Positions 7,070-15,255 of a DNA stretch of 64,000 nt are shown here, in pieces. Every line of letters begins with the position of its first letter. Position 1 is the stretch's first letter. Under the pieces are notes generated by a model that saw only the letters and a program-made list of their open reading frames with translations, was not told the origin of the DNA and did not search any database. The stretch spans positions 1-64,000 of the forward strand of contig NZ_JAMXQV010000041.1 of NCBI RefSeq assembly GCF_024703995.1. The letters are read 5' to 3'. Position numbers and translations under genes: made by a program. Origin of the DNA: Amycolatopsis iheyensis (GTDB taxonomy: Bacteria > Actinomycetota > Actinomycetes > Mycobacteriales > Pseudonocardiaceae).

Positions 7070-9455
7070 CGCGCCCCCCGCCGCCGTCGTCAGGGAGGGA
7101 CCCGGACGCGTTCCCAGAATCGGCCGGTTTTCGGCCCGATCCGGGGTCAGGCCGGCGGCGGGTCCCTGGGGTCCCTGACCCGTGTTCGCGCTGGTCAGAG
7201 CGGGGACTTTCGGGTAGGGACCCGTCAGGGAGAAGTCCCTGAGTCCCTGCCGGGTCCCTGCCCGCATCCCTGCCGTCCCCGTCCCCGGAACCCGCGTCGT
7301 CGCGGTCCCGGCGGGCGAGTGCGGCGGCCACGTCGTCGGCGCGGATGACCTTGTTCCCATCCGACTTGACCGGCCCCACCCCGTGCGGCGCGAGCGCGGC
7401 CGTGAGGTCCCGGAACGTCCACTCCCCGTACTCGCCGGGATCGTGCCGGGCCAGCCGGTTCAAGACCACCTGAGTCCGGACCCGCTTCTCTCCGTCCAGC
7501 ACCGCAGCGACGTCGGCCAGGTGATCCGCGACAACCGGGGCCGCGTCGAGCTGCGGGCGTGCGCTGGACTCGACCGCCCGGCCCGTCTCCTCAATCAGCG
7601 CAACCGCCCGCCCGATAACCGGGGTGACGTCGTCGGCCCCGTCCTCGAACGGCACGTAGAAAGTGCGCACCAGCTCGAACGTCTCATCAGTGACGCCGAC
7701 CGCGACACAGGTTCCCCGGTCGGTGTTGATCCGCAGTTCGGTCGCGCGGATACCGGCCGCGTACTTACCGGACCCGAGTAGCCCGTCATTGGCCACCTGA
7801 TCGGCCACGCTGAACGCCACTCCACAGGAGACGTTGCGGGTGACCTCTCGGGGGATGCTGTCCTTTGTGGGCGACTGGGTGGCCAGCAGCAGCACAATCC
7901 CGTACTTGCGTCCTCGCTTGATCAACCGCACGGCCAGTTCGGCGGCCTTCTTGCCGTACTTGGGATGCTGGAACAACTCGTGACACTCGTCGATCCCACA
8001 CACCAGCGGGTGCAAGCCGAGCCCCGCCTTGTCGGCGAGCTTGCGCGAGACCTTCGGCGGGCGGCCCGGCTGCTCTCCGAGGATCTTCCCGCGTCGCTCC
8101 ATTTCGGTCAGCAGATCGGCCAGCGCCTGTGTCGCCGCTTCGGCGACGCTGTCATCCATCCCCATCCGGTAGCGCGACAGCCGGGGCCGGAACGGTTCGA
8201 AGTCCGGGGACTCACCCATCACGAACGCCCACAACTCCGCCGTGGGATCGAGTGCCGCGCCCAGCAGCAGCGTCCGCAACGCCGCCGACTTCCCTTGCCC
8301 GGGACGGCCGCCGATCAGCCAGTTCACCCCGAGCAACGGCGCGTTGATCACGGTTCCGCGTTGAGACAGTCCGAACGGGACACCCTCGAACACGTCGACC
8401 TGTCCATCGGCCACCAGAGGCCATCCGCCGGCCCCGCCCCGCAGGACGCCCTTGTCGGCGACCCACAGATCCAACACTCCGTCTTCGTCTCCCTTGGTAG
8501 GCCACGTTTCCAGCGACGCCCGACCCAGGTTCGCGGCCAATTTGGACCGACGCGCCGCGACCATGTCCGCGGTCACCCCCAACGGCAACCGGACCTGAGC
8601 GAACGTCCCGTCACCATCCTTACGGGCGGCCACGGTGTAGACCAGCTCTCCGCCGTCGCGGTAGAACCGGTCCAAAGGCGCGATTCCTAGGTGCGCCAAC
8701 GCCTTCGAGATCATCCGTTCGTCGATCCACGAATCGGCGTCGTCGCGGTCCGGGCGGACCAGCCACCCGGCACCCGGGGAGCGGTCACGTCCCTCGAACG
8801 CCGCCGCCACCGCCCACACCACCGGAACTACGACTAGCAGCAGCGGCACCACGACCCTGAGCGCCGACCACATGGTTTCCACTCCCGTGTAGACGTCGGC
8901 CAGCCACGGCCACATGTCGGCCCGGTCCATCACCGAATCAACCAGCCACAGCACCCCGACCACCGGAGCGGCAACCCGGACCGTGATCACCACCCGGCGC
9001 ACGGCAATGCCGAGCTTCGCCCAACGCGCCGTCGCATCGGAGCGGATCAGCTCCTGCGCGGCCCGGCGTGCTTCGGCGTCCCCGGCCAGCCGTGCCCGAC
9101 GGGCGTCGGCGCGGAGATCGGCGTAGGTTGCCCAGTTCCAGAACTTGACCAGCCACCGCCAGTTCCCGCGCGCCACGAACCACACCAGCCGCAGCACGTC
9201 CACCGGGGCCTTCCGCGCCCGGTAGGCGACCAGTGACCGTGCCCGGACCATCGGCCCGGACCGCCAGACCCGTCCGGCCGCGTCGGCGACCCGCCGCCAC
9301 GCCGACACCCGATCGGGCATCGTCCGGCCCCGGGGTTGGGGCAAGGTGTCGTCGATCAACTCGCCGTCGAGCACCGGGCCGACGTGTTCGACGTCTCGCC
9401 CGGCGGCGGGGGCCAGCGCGTTGTGTTCGTGGTTCTCCCGGTTCGGCTCACTCAT
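7062..9455 (-). CDS. traB: TraB-type FtsK/SpoIIIE conjugal transfer ATPase
   Basis: 797 residues. The ATG at 9455 overlaps the upstream stop by 8 nt. Two membrane segments near residues 170-230 (VVGVLWLVDSVM, VVVPLLLVVVPVVWAVAAAF) anchor it. The motor domain has Walker A GGRPGQGKS (Lys about 389) and Walker B LVCGIDECHEL (about 487), with LLATQSPTKDSIP typical of FtsK/TraB motors. A C-terminal winged-helix-like stretch (WTFRDLTAALAPHGVG) precedes a disordered Pro/Gly-rich tail. TraB hexamers pump double-stranded plasmid or element DNA between hyphae and recognise short repeats through the C-terminal winged helix. The tail is encoded by the repeat cluster at 7091-7272. Confidence 0.92.
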   Translation of the reverse strand: MSEPNRENHEHNALAPAAGRDVEHVGPVLDGELIDDTLPQPRGRTMPDRVSAWRRVADAAGRVWRSGPMVRARSLVAYRARKAPVDVLRLVWFVARGNWRWLVKFWNWATYADLRADARRARLAGDAEARRAAQELIRSDATARWAKLGIAVRRVVITVRVAAPVVGVLWLVDSVMDRADMWPWLADVYTGVETMWSALRVVVPLLLVVVPVVWAVAAAFEGRDRSPGAGWLVRPDRDDADSWIDERMISKALAHLGIAPLDRFYRDGGELVYTVAARKDGDGTFAQVRLPLGVTADMVAARRSKLAANLGRASLETWPTKGDEDGVLDLWVADKGVLRGGAGGWPLVADGQVDVFEGVPFGLSQRGTVINAPLLGVNWLIGGRPGQGKSAALRTLLLGAALDPTAELWAFVMGESPDFEPFRPRLSRYRMGMDDSVAEAATQALADLLTEMERRGKILGEQPGRPPKVSRKLADKAGLGLHPLVCGIDECHELFQHPKYGKKAAELAVRLIKRGRKYGIVLLLATQSPTKDSIPREVTRNVSCGVAFSVADQVANDGLLGSGKYAAGIRATELRINTDRGTCVAVGVTDETFELVRTFYVPFEDGADDVTPVIGRAVALIEETGRAVESSARPQLDAAPVVADHLADVAAVLDGEKRVRTQVVLNRLARHDPGEYGEWTFRDLTAALAPHGVGPVKSDGNKVIRADDVAAALARRDRDDAGSGDGDGRDAGRDPAGTQGLLPDGSLPESPRSDQREHGSGTPGTRRRPDPGSGRKPADSGNASGSLPDDGGGGRDG
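7091..7272. other. Candidate clt: cluster of TCCCTG/CAGGGA repeats inside the traB 3' end
   Basis: On the plus strand TCCCTG occurs at 7163, 7172, 7236, 7244, 7255 and 7267, and CAGGGA at 7091 and 7226, eight copies in 182 bp, several extended to GGGTCCCTG. GACCCGGA occurs at 7099-7106. TraB proteins of Streptomyces plasmids bind clusters of 8-bp repeats (clt). The location at the traB end and the density suggest the cis-acting transfer locus; this is inference. Confidence 0.5.
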
Positions 9456-10329
9456 TGACCCGCACCCCCTTGCCGGTCTCCGCCGACAGGGCGGCCGCGA
9501 GCCGGGAGGACAGGCCCCGGGAACACCCGGTCGCCTCTCGCACCCACGCCGGGGTGATCTCCACACCGGGCGTCCACGCGGTACGGGCGTCGGTGAGGTA
9601 GTCGGCGAACAGCTTCCGCCGAACCGGTCGTGACGCCGGTTCCGGTGCCGCCGGTTCGCCAACCGGCCCGCTCGGCTCTTCGGCCGGTCCGGTCGGTTCG
9701 GGAACGGCCGTGTTCGGTTCGTGGACCGGAGCGGCCGGTTGCCGAGCCGGGGTCGGTTCCGCAGCGTCCGCCCGGTCGGTGGCGTTCATGAACGCCACCG
9801 ACACCGCGTCGGTGAGCTTGTCCCGCAGATCGGTGACCGCTTCGGCGGCGACGAACACCACCAGCGGCGGAACCGAGTGCAAGACCACTCCGGCCGGCGA
9901 CCCGGAAACCCACGATGACCAGGTGTTCATCACATACGTAGCGGCCAGCGTGAGCCACTTCGCCGCCCGTACCCACGCTCCCGTGTGGACCTGATACCGG
10001 GCGGTGACCTGTTCGGCCCGCAGGATGGCCAGCAGGACCAGACACACGGTCGGGTCCAGCAGCCACGCCGTCAGCCACGGCAGCGACCCGAACGCGGCTC
10101 CGGCGGCAGCGAACCACTGCACGTTGGCCGTGGTGAACGCCAGCCCGAGCACGATCCCCGACCAGCACAGCCGGTCCACCTGCGCCCGGACTCGCTCCAC
10201 CCGCAGCGCCACCACGTCGGGGTGGGTCTGCCAGCGCCGGACGTCGGCCGCTTCGGCGGCGTCCTTCGCGAGTCGTGCTGCCCGGCCCGCTACGGCCGCC
10301 GGGTTCTCGTCGTGGTTGGTTGTCGTCAT
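9448..10329 (-). CDS. DUF2637-type membrane protein (Spd-like)
   Basis: 293 residues from ATG 10329 (ATGA overlap with the upstream gene). Three to four hydrophobic segments between residues 55 and 165 carry the DUF2637 pattern WSGIVLGLAFTTANVQWF, LLDPTVCLVLLAILRAEQV and TYVMNTWSSW. A Pro/Glu-rich linker follows, then a C-terminal HTH-like region (FADYLTDARTAW, VREATGCSRGLSSRLAAAL). Proteins of this type accompany TraB in actinobacterial conjugative elements and are thought to help intramycelial spread. Next in the operon is traB. Confidence 0.8.
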   Translation of the reverse strand: MTTTNHDENPAAVAGRAARLAKDAAEAADVRRWQTHPDVVALRVERVRAQVDRLCWSGIVLGLAFTTANVQWFAAAGAAFGSLPWLTAWLLDPTVCLVLLAILRAEQVTARYQVHTGAWVRAAKWLTLAATYVMNTWSSWVSGSPAGVVLHSVPPLVVFVAAEAVTDLRDKLTDAVSVAFMNATDRADAAEPTPARQPAAPVHEPNTAVPEPTGPAEEPSGPVGEPAAPEPASRPVRRKLFADYLTDARTAWTPGVEITPAWVREATGCSRGLSSRLAAALSAETGKGVRVNE

Positions 10330-10664
10330 CGGCGACCACCGCCCCGGCGACGGGTGTTGGTGGTGTCCATGGACGTGACCGTCAGAAGCCGCGTCAGGAC
10401 GTGGGCCGCGATCAGGTCCGGCACTCCGAGGACCACGAGCACCAACGTGGGGTTGTGCACGTGCGTGATCACCAGCCACTGAGCGCCCGTGAACGCTGCT
10501 CCCGTGAACAGCACCCGCCCGGCGAGCGACACCACCCGTGAACTTGCCCGCGCCGCGTCGGCGGCCCGGCGAGCCTTGCGAGCGCTCCACCGCCAGACCA
10601 TGAACAGCGCCAGCAGCACCCCGACCCCGGCCAGGATCTGCGTGGGCGTGAGGTTGACCGTCAT
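10326..10664 (-). CDS. Small two-helix membrane protein (Spd-like)
   Basis: 112 residues, overlapping both neighbours by 4 nt (ATGA). Hydrophobic segments lie at about residues 10-25 (ILAGVGVLLALFMVW) and 45-95 (VLFTGAAFTGAQWLVI, LVLVVLGVPDLIAAHVL), separated by a basic stretch (SARKARRAADAAR). It is probably an inner-membrane spread protein partnering TraB and the DUF2637 protein. No catalytic motif. Confidence 0.7.
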   Translation of the reverse strand: MTVNLTPTQILAGVGVLLALFMVWRWSARKARRAADAARASSRVVSLAGRVLFTGAAFTGAQWLVITHVHNPTLVLVVLGVPDLIAAHVLTRLLTVTSMDTTNTRRRGGGRR

Positions 10665-10996
10665 CGCGCCTCACCACCTTCACGGCGGTGCAGCCAGACC
10701 GGGTACAGGGCACGCCGATCGGTGTCAGGCAGCGCGCCCCACACCCCGACCGTGTCCGGCCCGGCGGTGCGCAACTCGAGTTCCCGGCACTGGTCGATCA
10801 CCGGGCATCCGGCACACAGGTGCGCGGCCAACTCCCGGTCCGGCGAGTCCTGTCCGGACAGTTCCGGGATGTCGGCCCGGTCGAACGCCCAGAAACACAG
10901 ACCGTCCCGGGCTACCACTTCGCTTAGGACGTCGTCCGGCACCTCGGCGTACCGGTCGAGCCGAGCGGCCATCTCCGTGTAGGCATGGTCAGTCAT
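10661..10996 (-). CDS. WhiB-family iron-sulfur transcription factor
   Basis: 111 residues. The four ligand Cys are present: GLCFW, then LCAGCPVIDQC (C-x2-C-x5-C). They are followed by the family's G-[VI]-W-G turn (GVWGAL) and a basic C-terminus (DRRALYPVWLHRREG). WhiB proteins bind a 4Fe-4S cluster and act with the principal sigma factor. Encoded second in the tra operon, with ATGA overlaps on both sides, it probably regulates transfer genes. Confidence 0.9.
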   Translation of the reverse strand: MTDHAYTEMAARLDRYAEVPDDVLSEVVARDGLCFWAFDRADIPELSGQDSPDRELAAHLCAGCPVIDQCRELELRTAGPDTVGVWGALPDTDRRALYPVWLHRREGGEAR

Positions 10997-11187
10997 CGCG
11001 CACCGCCGTTCAGCACGCGAAGCACTTCAGTCGCCGGAATGACCAGGCGGGAGCGGCGGCGCAGGGCGCGGATCACTCCGCCTCGGATAGCCGAGCAGAC
11101 GCAAGACTCGGAAACCCCGAGGTTCCACGCGGCCTGACGGATGGACAGAACCGCCGAAGATCGGGCGTTGCGGGTTGTGCTTTTCAT
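10993..11187 (-). CDS. Short HTH protein, possible excisionase
   Basis: 64 residues: SIRQAAWNLGVSESCVCSAIRGGVIRALRRRSRLVIPATEVLRVLNG reads as an excisionase/BldC-like winged helix with the typical R..R..IP..E..R ending. It is the first gene of the tra operon (10993-10996 overlap with whiB). Serine-integrase elements need a recombination directionality factor; this is the best positional candidate, though many such HTH proteins are only regulators. Confidence 0.7.
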   Translation of the reverse strand: MKSTTRNARSSAVLSIRQAAWNLGVSESCVCSAIRGGVIRALRRRSRLVIPATEVLRVLNGGAR

Positions 11188-11393
11188 TGGGTTGACCCTT
11201 ACTCTTGGCTTCGACCTGCGGTTTTGCAGGCCGTTGCCAATCAGTAAGCCGTCAACGCGAAAAAGCCACTATGTCAAGGCGTGAATAATAAATTTACGGA
11301 CGGAATATCCGCAGGTCGAGGCGACATGAGAACGACGCGATATTCTGTAAAAGAATGTTGAGGTGGCGGAATATTCTCCGCCGGAATACTCAG
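11188..11393. promoter_or_regulatory. Upstream region of the tra operon, with long-range inverted repeat and terminator-like hairpin
   Basis: AT-richer segment. TCGACCTGCGG at 11211-11221 is repeated in inverted form at 11309-11319. A hairpin GGCGGA/TCCGCC with loop ATATTC (11365-11382) lies just beyond the stop of the XRE regulator and may terminate it. GGAATAT-type motifs recur at 11302, 11369 and 11384. No clear -10/-35 pair for the tra operon was found. Confidence 0.5.
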
Positions 11394-12887
11394 CTACTGG
11401 GCGCGTTTGACGTCCGCGAACAGCTCGCGGAAGTCCGCGCCTGCGCCTGCGCCGTAGGTGTCAAGCTCCTGCTCCAGCTCCGAGGACACCATGAGCAGGG
11501 TCGGGCGACTCCGGCGGCCGTTCTGAAGCGCCTGGATGCCCAGCGCTGCTGCCTCGTCGACGTCGCCCCGCCTGGCAGCGATGACGGCTAGCGTGAGCTG
11601 AGCCTCTGCAATACGCATCGGGGCCGTCGGGACACCTTCCGGACTGACGCTGCGGCGCATGACTTCCTCCGCGTTGCGCTGAGCTAGTTGATCCTCGCCG
11701 ACCAGTCGGTAAGTGTCCATTGCATAGAAATCCCACTTGTCCGGGTCGACCACAAAGTGATTGTCCGGCCGATCCGGGTACGGCAAATGTCCCAAAAGTT
11801 CACTGCCCGCGTCGAGTGACTTATGAACTTCCTCGACCATTCCCATGCGCGCGTAAGCTTTCGCCTGCTGGCCGTAGAGCTGAACGGCGACAGAATGAGA
11901 CGGTGCGGCCAGAGTGCCGGACTCGGCAGCAGGAATGACCGCGCGGTAGTTTCCCGCAGTCAGGTGGAACCACGCCAGCATTTCATGTGCCCATCCGACG
12001 ATCCCAGGATCGCCAGCTTCCTTGCCCAGCTCCATCGCCATGCGTCGCGTCGCCTCAGCCGCCCGCGCGTCACCCACGTCGTACTCAAGGCATCCCACCA
12101 AAAGCGCCAGCGTTCCGGCCTTCGCGAGCACTTCGCGATGCTGCCCCAACGTCAGCCGGTTTTCGAGTAGTTCGGTCATCTTGCCGAGCCACTCCTTGCC
12201 GGTCGCCATGAGTTGGCGGGCATCAGCATGCGGATAGTCGCAACACAGTTGTTCAACAGTGATGTTCAGGGCATCGATCGTGGAAGAGTCGATTGCCGAA
12301 GCGCGGACCCGACGAAGCAGTTCGAGCGTGTCCATGCCCGTATTCACGACAAGAAGCTCGTCTCGCACCTCAGGCGTAACTAGACCAGATTTCCGCGCGT
12401 CACCAGAGTTCAATCGCTGGCCAGTCGTGAGGTGCTGGAACCTCAAGCGACTTTGCCCTGGAAAGTCGAACCAGAGTAGATGCTGTGGTAGATGAAGAAT
12501 CTTGGCGTAGTTTCGGAGGGTTTCAAGATTCTGCTCAGGCTTACCGTTCTCCAGCTTGCTCACCTGAGCTTGGGTGAGCCCTAGCCATCGCCCTAACAGC
12601 TCCTGATTCAGCGCCTTGCCGAAGAGTTGCAGATGGCGCGGATGATTACGGTAGGCCTTCAACACCTTGCCGATGTGCTGACTTTCGAAAGCCGCCCGGA
12701 ACTCGTCCGTCTCGAAGAACTCATTCCGCAATTGAGCTGGGGGAGTTCGAAGCTGGTCGCGCTGTTCCCGATGACACTTGCTACACAGGCGCGCCGTGTT
12801 GTCGGCGGCGAGCGGCGTTCCGCATCCCTGACAGCGACGATCGCCGGAGGTGCCGGCCGCGCGTTGCGAACCGCCGGAAGAGCTCAT
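11394..12887 (-). CDS. Zinc-ribbon/XRE/TPR regulator
   Basis: 497 residues from ATG 12887, preceded by AGGGG at good spacing; the frame is open further upstream but atypical. N-terminal Cys pairs CQGCGTPL...LCSKCHREQ form a small zinc ribbon. An XRE helix-turn-helix at about 95-130 (LGRWLGLTQAQVSKLENG) follows. The remaining 350 residues look like TPR-type helical repeats (EMLAWFHLTAGNYRAVIPAAES, AQLTLAVIAARRGDVDEAAAL). This architecture is common in actinobacterial regulators, sometimes peptide-sensing. It is divergent from the cargo genes and may keep the element quiescent. Confidence 0.85.
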   Translation of the reverse strand: MSSSGGSQRAAGTSGDRRCQGCGTPLAADNTARLCSKCHREQRDQLRTPPAQLRNEFFETDEFRAAFESQHIGKVLKAYRNHPRHLQLFGKALNQELLGRWLGLTQAQVSKLENGKPEQNLETLRNYAKILHLPQHLLWFDFPGQSRLRFQHLTTGQRLNSGDARKSGLVTPEVRDELLVVNTGMDTLELLRRVRASAIDSSTIDALNITVEQLCCDYPHADARQLMATGKEWLGKMTELLENRLTLGQHREVLAKAGTLALLVGCLEYDVGDARAAEATRRMAMELGKEAGDPGIVGWAHEMLAWFHLTAGNYRAVIPAAESGTLAAPSHSVAVQLYGQQAKAYARMGMVEEVHKSLDAGSELLGHLPYPDRPDNHFVVDPDKWDFYAMDTYRLVGEDQLAQRNAEEVMRRSVSPEGVPTAPMRIAEAQLTLAVIAARRGDVDEAAALGIQALQNGRRSRPTLLMVSSELEQELDTYGAGAGADFRELFADVKRAQ

Positions 12888-13145
12888 CGGATCCCCTGTC
12901 GCTGGTAACGCTGTCCTCCCTCTGACCAGCGTACCTAGCGCGCCCGACTCCCACCAGTGAGTGAAGTCGATCATCAAGAGAACGTGTCCTGACCTGGCGT
13001 TATGCCGACCTCGGCATGTCGCATGCCGAGGGTGATATAGACCAGCCGGTTGCACAGCGTGACGGTTGAACCAGCAAGACCGAGCTTGCTCTGGGCGCGT
13101 GCCCGGAAGCCTGAACGCCCCTCGACCGAACAGCGACGTGAACAC
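12888..13145. promoter_or_regulatory. Divergent promoter region with triple ATGCCGA operator-like repeat
   Basis: Between the XRE regulator and Imm1. ATGCCGA occurs at 13002, inverted at 13011-13017, and again direct at 13023, giving two overlapping palindromes, the larger with arms 13009-13018 and 13022-13031. This is a plausible operator for the divergently encoded XRE protein. Frames here are open on both strands but lack ribosome sites. Confidence 0.5.
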
Positions 13146-13586
13146 ATGCTCCTAACGGCATCGCTTACCACCGGCGTCGCCCGCGTTACCAGCGGAATAT
13201 TGAAGTCAACTCGACTGGTCGACGAGATTTTAGGCATCGATCACGTCGACTGGGAAACCACGCTCATGGTTGGCGACGTCGAATTCCATCGAAGCAAATC
13301 CGGACCATATCCAGATCATCAAATGCGAATTAGCGTGCGGCCGTCGGCGGAATATGCGGCCTTGAATTACATGGACAATCGCGATTCGGAAATGACAATC
13401 GCCAACTCTTTCAATCCAAAGCGTCCGGTTCCCGATGTGAACCTCATCTTTAATGGGACTACGGGGGCAGTGTTTCCACGAACGGCTGCCATCCGGATTT
13501 CGGATGCGCGGGCGGCGTTGATCGAGTGGTTGGACACCAGGAAGCGGCCGACGTGCATCGAGTGGCGGCCTTACGACTCCTACTGA
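13146..13586 (+). CDS. Imm1-family immunity protein (orphan)
   Basis: 146 residues from ATG 13146 (MLLTASLTTG); the frame continues upstream but aligns poorly with the family. The C-terminal half shows the Imm1 pattern: VNLIFNGTTGAVFPRTAAIRISDARAALIEWL then TRKRPTCIEWRP. Imm1 proteins neutralise polymorphic toxins, mostly deaminases or nucleases. No toxin gene is present in the element, so this would be an orphan immunity gene carried as cargo. GC content is lower than the chromosome. Confidence 0.7.
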   Translation: MLLTASLTTGVARVTSGILKSTRLVDEILGIDHVDWETTLMVGDVEFHRSKSGPYPDHQMRISVRPSAEYAALNYMDNRDSEMTIANSFNPKRPVPDVNLIFNGTTGAVFPRTAAIRISDARAALIEWLDTRKRPTCIEWRPYDSY

Positions 13587-13619
13587 CTGTTACACCTGAA
13601 AGCAAAGGGGGATATGCAC

Positions 13620-13889
13620 ATGTCTGCGGATGGATATCCGACTCGACTGCGGGAGGCCCAGGCGGATATCTTCCGCCGGATGCCCAATGGGAAATCATCG
13701 AAGGATGAATGGGTTGAGTTTCATCGACACAATGCACGAATGTTCAAGTCGATGTCTATTACCGACCCTGGCCGCAAGGATGAAGCGTTGTGGCATTTCG
13801 GTATTCAGCTTCGCTGCATTGAGCGACACACCGGAAAGCCCGAGTGGAAAACTGACTATGAAAGTGGCAGGGAAAGGAAACTGGCATGA
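13620..13889 (+). CDS. AMED_5909-like small protein, copy 1
   Basis: 89 residues. ATG 13620 is preferred over 13614 because AAGGGGG (13605-13611) is about 8 nt away. Core: WVEFHRHNARMFKSMS...GRKDEALWHFGIQLRCIERHTGKPEW. It aligns with the N-terminal half of the next gene (WVEFRRANVRMYKAVA...HHHEALYWLNRERAEVDTL..KPEW). The pattern recalls a small family of unknown function from Pseudonocardiaceae mobile elements (AMED_5909 family, from memory). The stop overlaps an ATG (ATGA) that opens a 16-codon frame ending at the next gene's start. Confidence 0.65.
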   Translation: MSADGYPTRLREAQADIFRRMPNGKSSKDEWVEFHRHNARMFKSMSITDPGRKDEALWHFGIQLRCIERHTGKPEWKTDYESGRERKLA

Positions 13890-13932
13890 TGGACGCACGC
13901 ATATCACCCAACTTTCACTGGTTGGAGATTCC

Positions 13933-14565
13933 GTGAGCGGCATCGAGTGCGGAAAGCGGAAGAACGCCTCTTTTCCTCGTACGCTGCGCGAGGCTCACGA
14001 TAACTCGTGGTTGCGGATGCCAAGTCGGAACGCTCCAGTGTCGGTATGGGTCGAATTCAGGCGGGCGAATGTCCGGATGTACAAGGCCGTTGCGGATATC
14101 GATCGAGGTCACCACCACGAGGCACTGTACTGGCTCAATCGTGAGCGCGCCGAAGTTGACACCTTGATGGCAAAGCCAGAATGGAAGTCGCTATATGGAC
14201 GAGAGGGGGTGAATCCGTCCGACTCCGCCGCGAGTGCGGGGGCGGGTGAATCGGTGAGCGTGACGCGTCCTCCGGATGTTCCATTGGGCGCACGAATTCG
14301 CGCACTGCGCGCCGAGCGCGAAATGACCCTAATGGAGCTTGCAGCCCTGTCGAAAGTTTCAAAGACGACATTGATTGAGATCGAGGCTGAGCGTCGACCG
14401 GTCCGACTACTGGATATCGTAGCCCGCTTGGCGGACGCATTCGACATAGAACGTGGAGAACTGGCATTAATGGCTCTACGCGACTTTGAGACAAATAGAG
14501 GAGGGTGGGAGTCCGATGAAGAAAGTTCTTCCAAGTCGGAAAATGGCGACAGACGGGGAGGTTAA
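13933..14565 (+). CDS. AMED_5909-like domain fused to XRE helix-turn-helix
   Basis: 210 residues from GTG 13933, with GGAG at 13924-13927. Residues 1-90 are a diverged duplicate of the preceding gene (LREAHDNSWLRMPSRNAPVSVWVEF). After a Ser/Ala/Gly linker, residues 115-185 form an XRE HTH (LGARIRALRAEREMTLMELAALSKVSKTTLIEIE). The tail is acidic. The duplication with gain of a DNA-binding domain suggests a regulator whose partner or ligand-sensing part is the small domain. Confidence 0.7.
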   Translation: MSGIECGKRKNASFPRTLREAHDNSWLRMPSRNAPVSVWVEFRRANVRMYKAVADIDRGHHHEALYWLNRERAEVDTLMAKPEWKSLYGREGVNPSDSAASAGAGESVSVTRPPDVPLGARIRALRAEREMTLMELAALSKVSKTTLIEIEAERRPVRLLDIVARLADAFDIERGELALMALRDFETNRGGWESDEESSSKSENGDRRGG

Positions 14566-14617
14566 GGCCGAAATCTGATAGTCGTGCGCGTCGACAACTA
14601 GAAGAAAGGAGGGGCGA

Positions 14618-14839
14618 GTGAGTCAGGAACGGTCGAACATTTCCCGGCACATCGATGCCACCAGCGTCAATCTCAAGACCTTTGCGGAAAGCTTCAATTC
14701 TGGCCTTGCTTCGCCCGAAGAGGTGAGAAGTTGTGCGGGATTACTTAGCGCACTGGCCGACGTCTTAAACCTACATGCCGACATGATGTCCAAGTCCAAA
14801 CCGAGTAGTCGACATGCCCTAAGGGAGCCTCCAGGGTAA
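14618..14839 (+). CDS. Small helical protein, unknown function
   Basis: 73 residues from GTG 14618 behind a strong AAAGGAGGGG site. Predicted helical (VNLKTFAESFNSGLASPEEVRSCAGLLSAL); no known domain. Its TAA overlaps the next ATG (TAATG), so the two are translated together. Confidence 0.6.
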   Translation: MSQERSNISRHIDATSVNLKTFAESFNSGLASPEEVRSCAGLLSALADVLNLHADMMSKSKPSSRHALREPPG

Positions 14840-15219
14840 TGCTCATCTGGGGAATTGGCTCTCTGGTCATTTTGGCAGTTCCGTTAGTAGCGGCAGCAGT
14901 CTGGATCCACGGGGAATACCGCAGCAGTAGGAGTCAAAGGAAGTTTCTTAGCCGCTACCTTGAGCGTTCAGCGGCAAGGCACCACGAGCGGTCGACGCGA
15001 AGTCTGGCAATTGCTGAAACGAGTGTTACGTCGAAAGTTTCACGCGACCCGGTTCCTGGTGATTCTAATCTAGATGGACGCTTCTTCGGGCAACTACCTT
15101 TGCCGAAGCGGCCGCGAGCCTATGTGCAGCGTCCGACACCATATCTGCGACCGTCGACCTTGCCGCCAGATGAAGAGCTTGTAAGACGCATCCTGAGTGG
15201 ACTTCACAGGCTCAAGTAG
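14839..15219 (+). CDS. Single-pass membrane protein, unknown function
   Basis: 126 residues. One N-terminal membrane helix (LIWGIGSLVILAVPLVAAAVWI, residues 2-23) is followed by a basic cytosolic tail (RSSRSQRKFLSRYLERSAARHHERS) and a Pro-rich end. ATG overlaps the previous stop. Could be a membrane anchor for an element function; nothing more can be said. Confidence 0.6.
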   Translation: MLIWGIGSLVILAVPLVAAAVWIHGEYRSSRSQRKFLSRYLERSAARHHERSTRSLAIAETSVTSKVSRDPVPGDSNLDGRFFGQLPLPKRPRAYVQRPTPYLRPSTLPPDEELVRRILSGLHRLK

Positions 15220-15255
15220 CAACAAAGTCAATTTCAGTTGGGAGCACAATAGGTA

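Noticed and set aside
13886..13936. 16-codon frame between the two duplicated genes called as a gene
   Set aside because: The downstream GTG has its own GGAG site, so the tiny frame may be chance; mentioned only as a possible coupling device.
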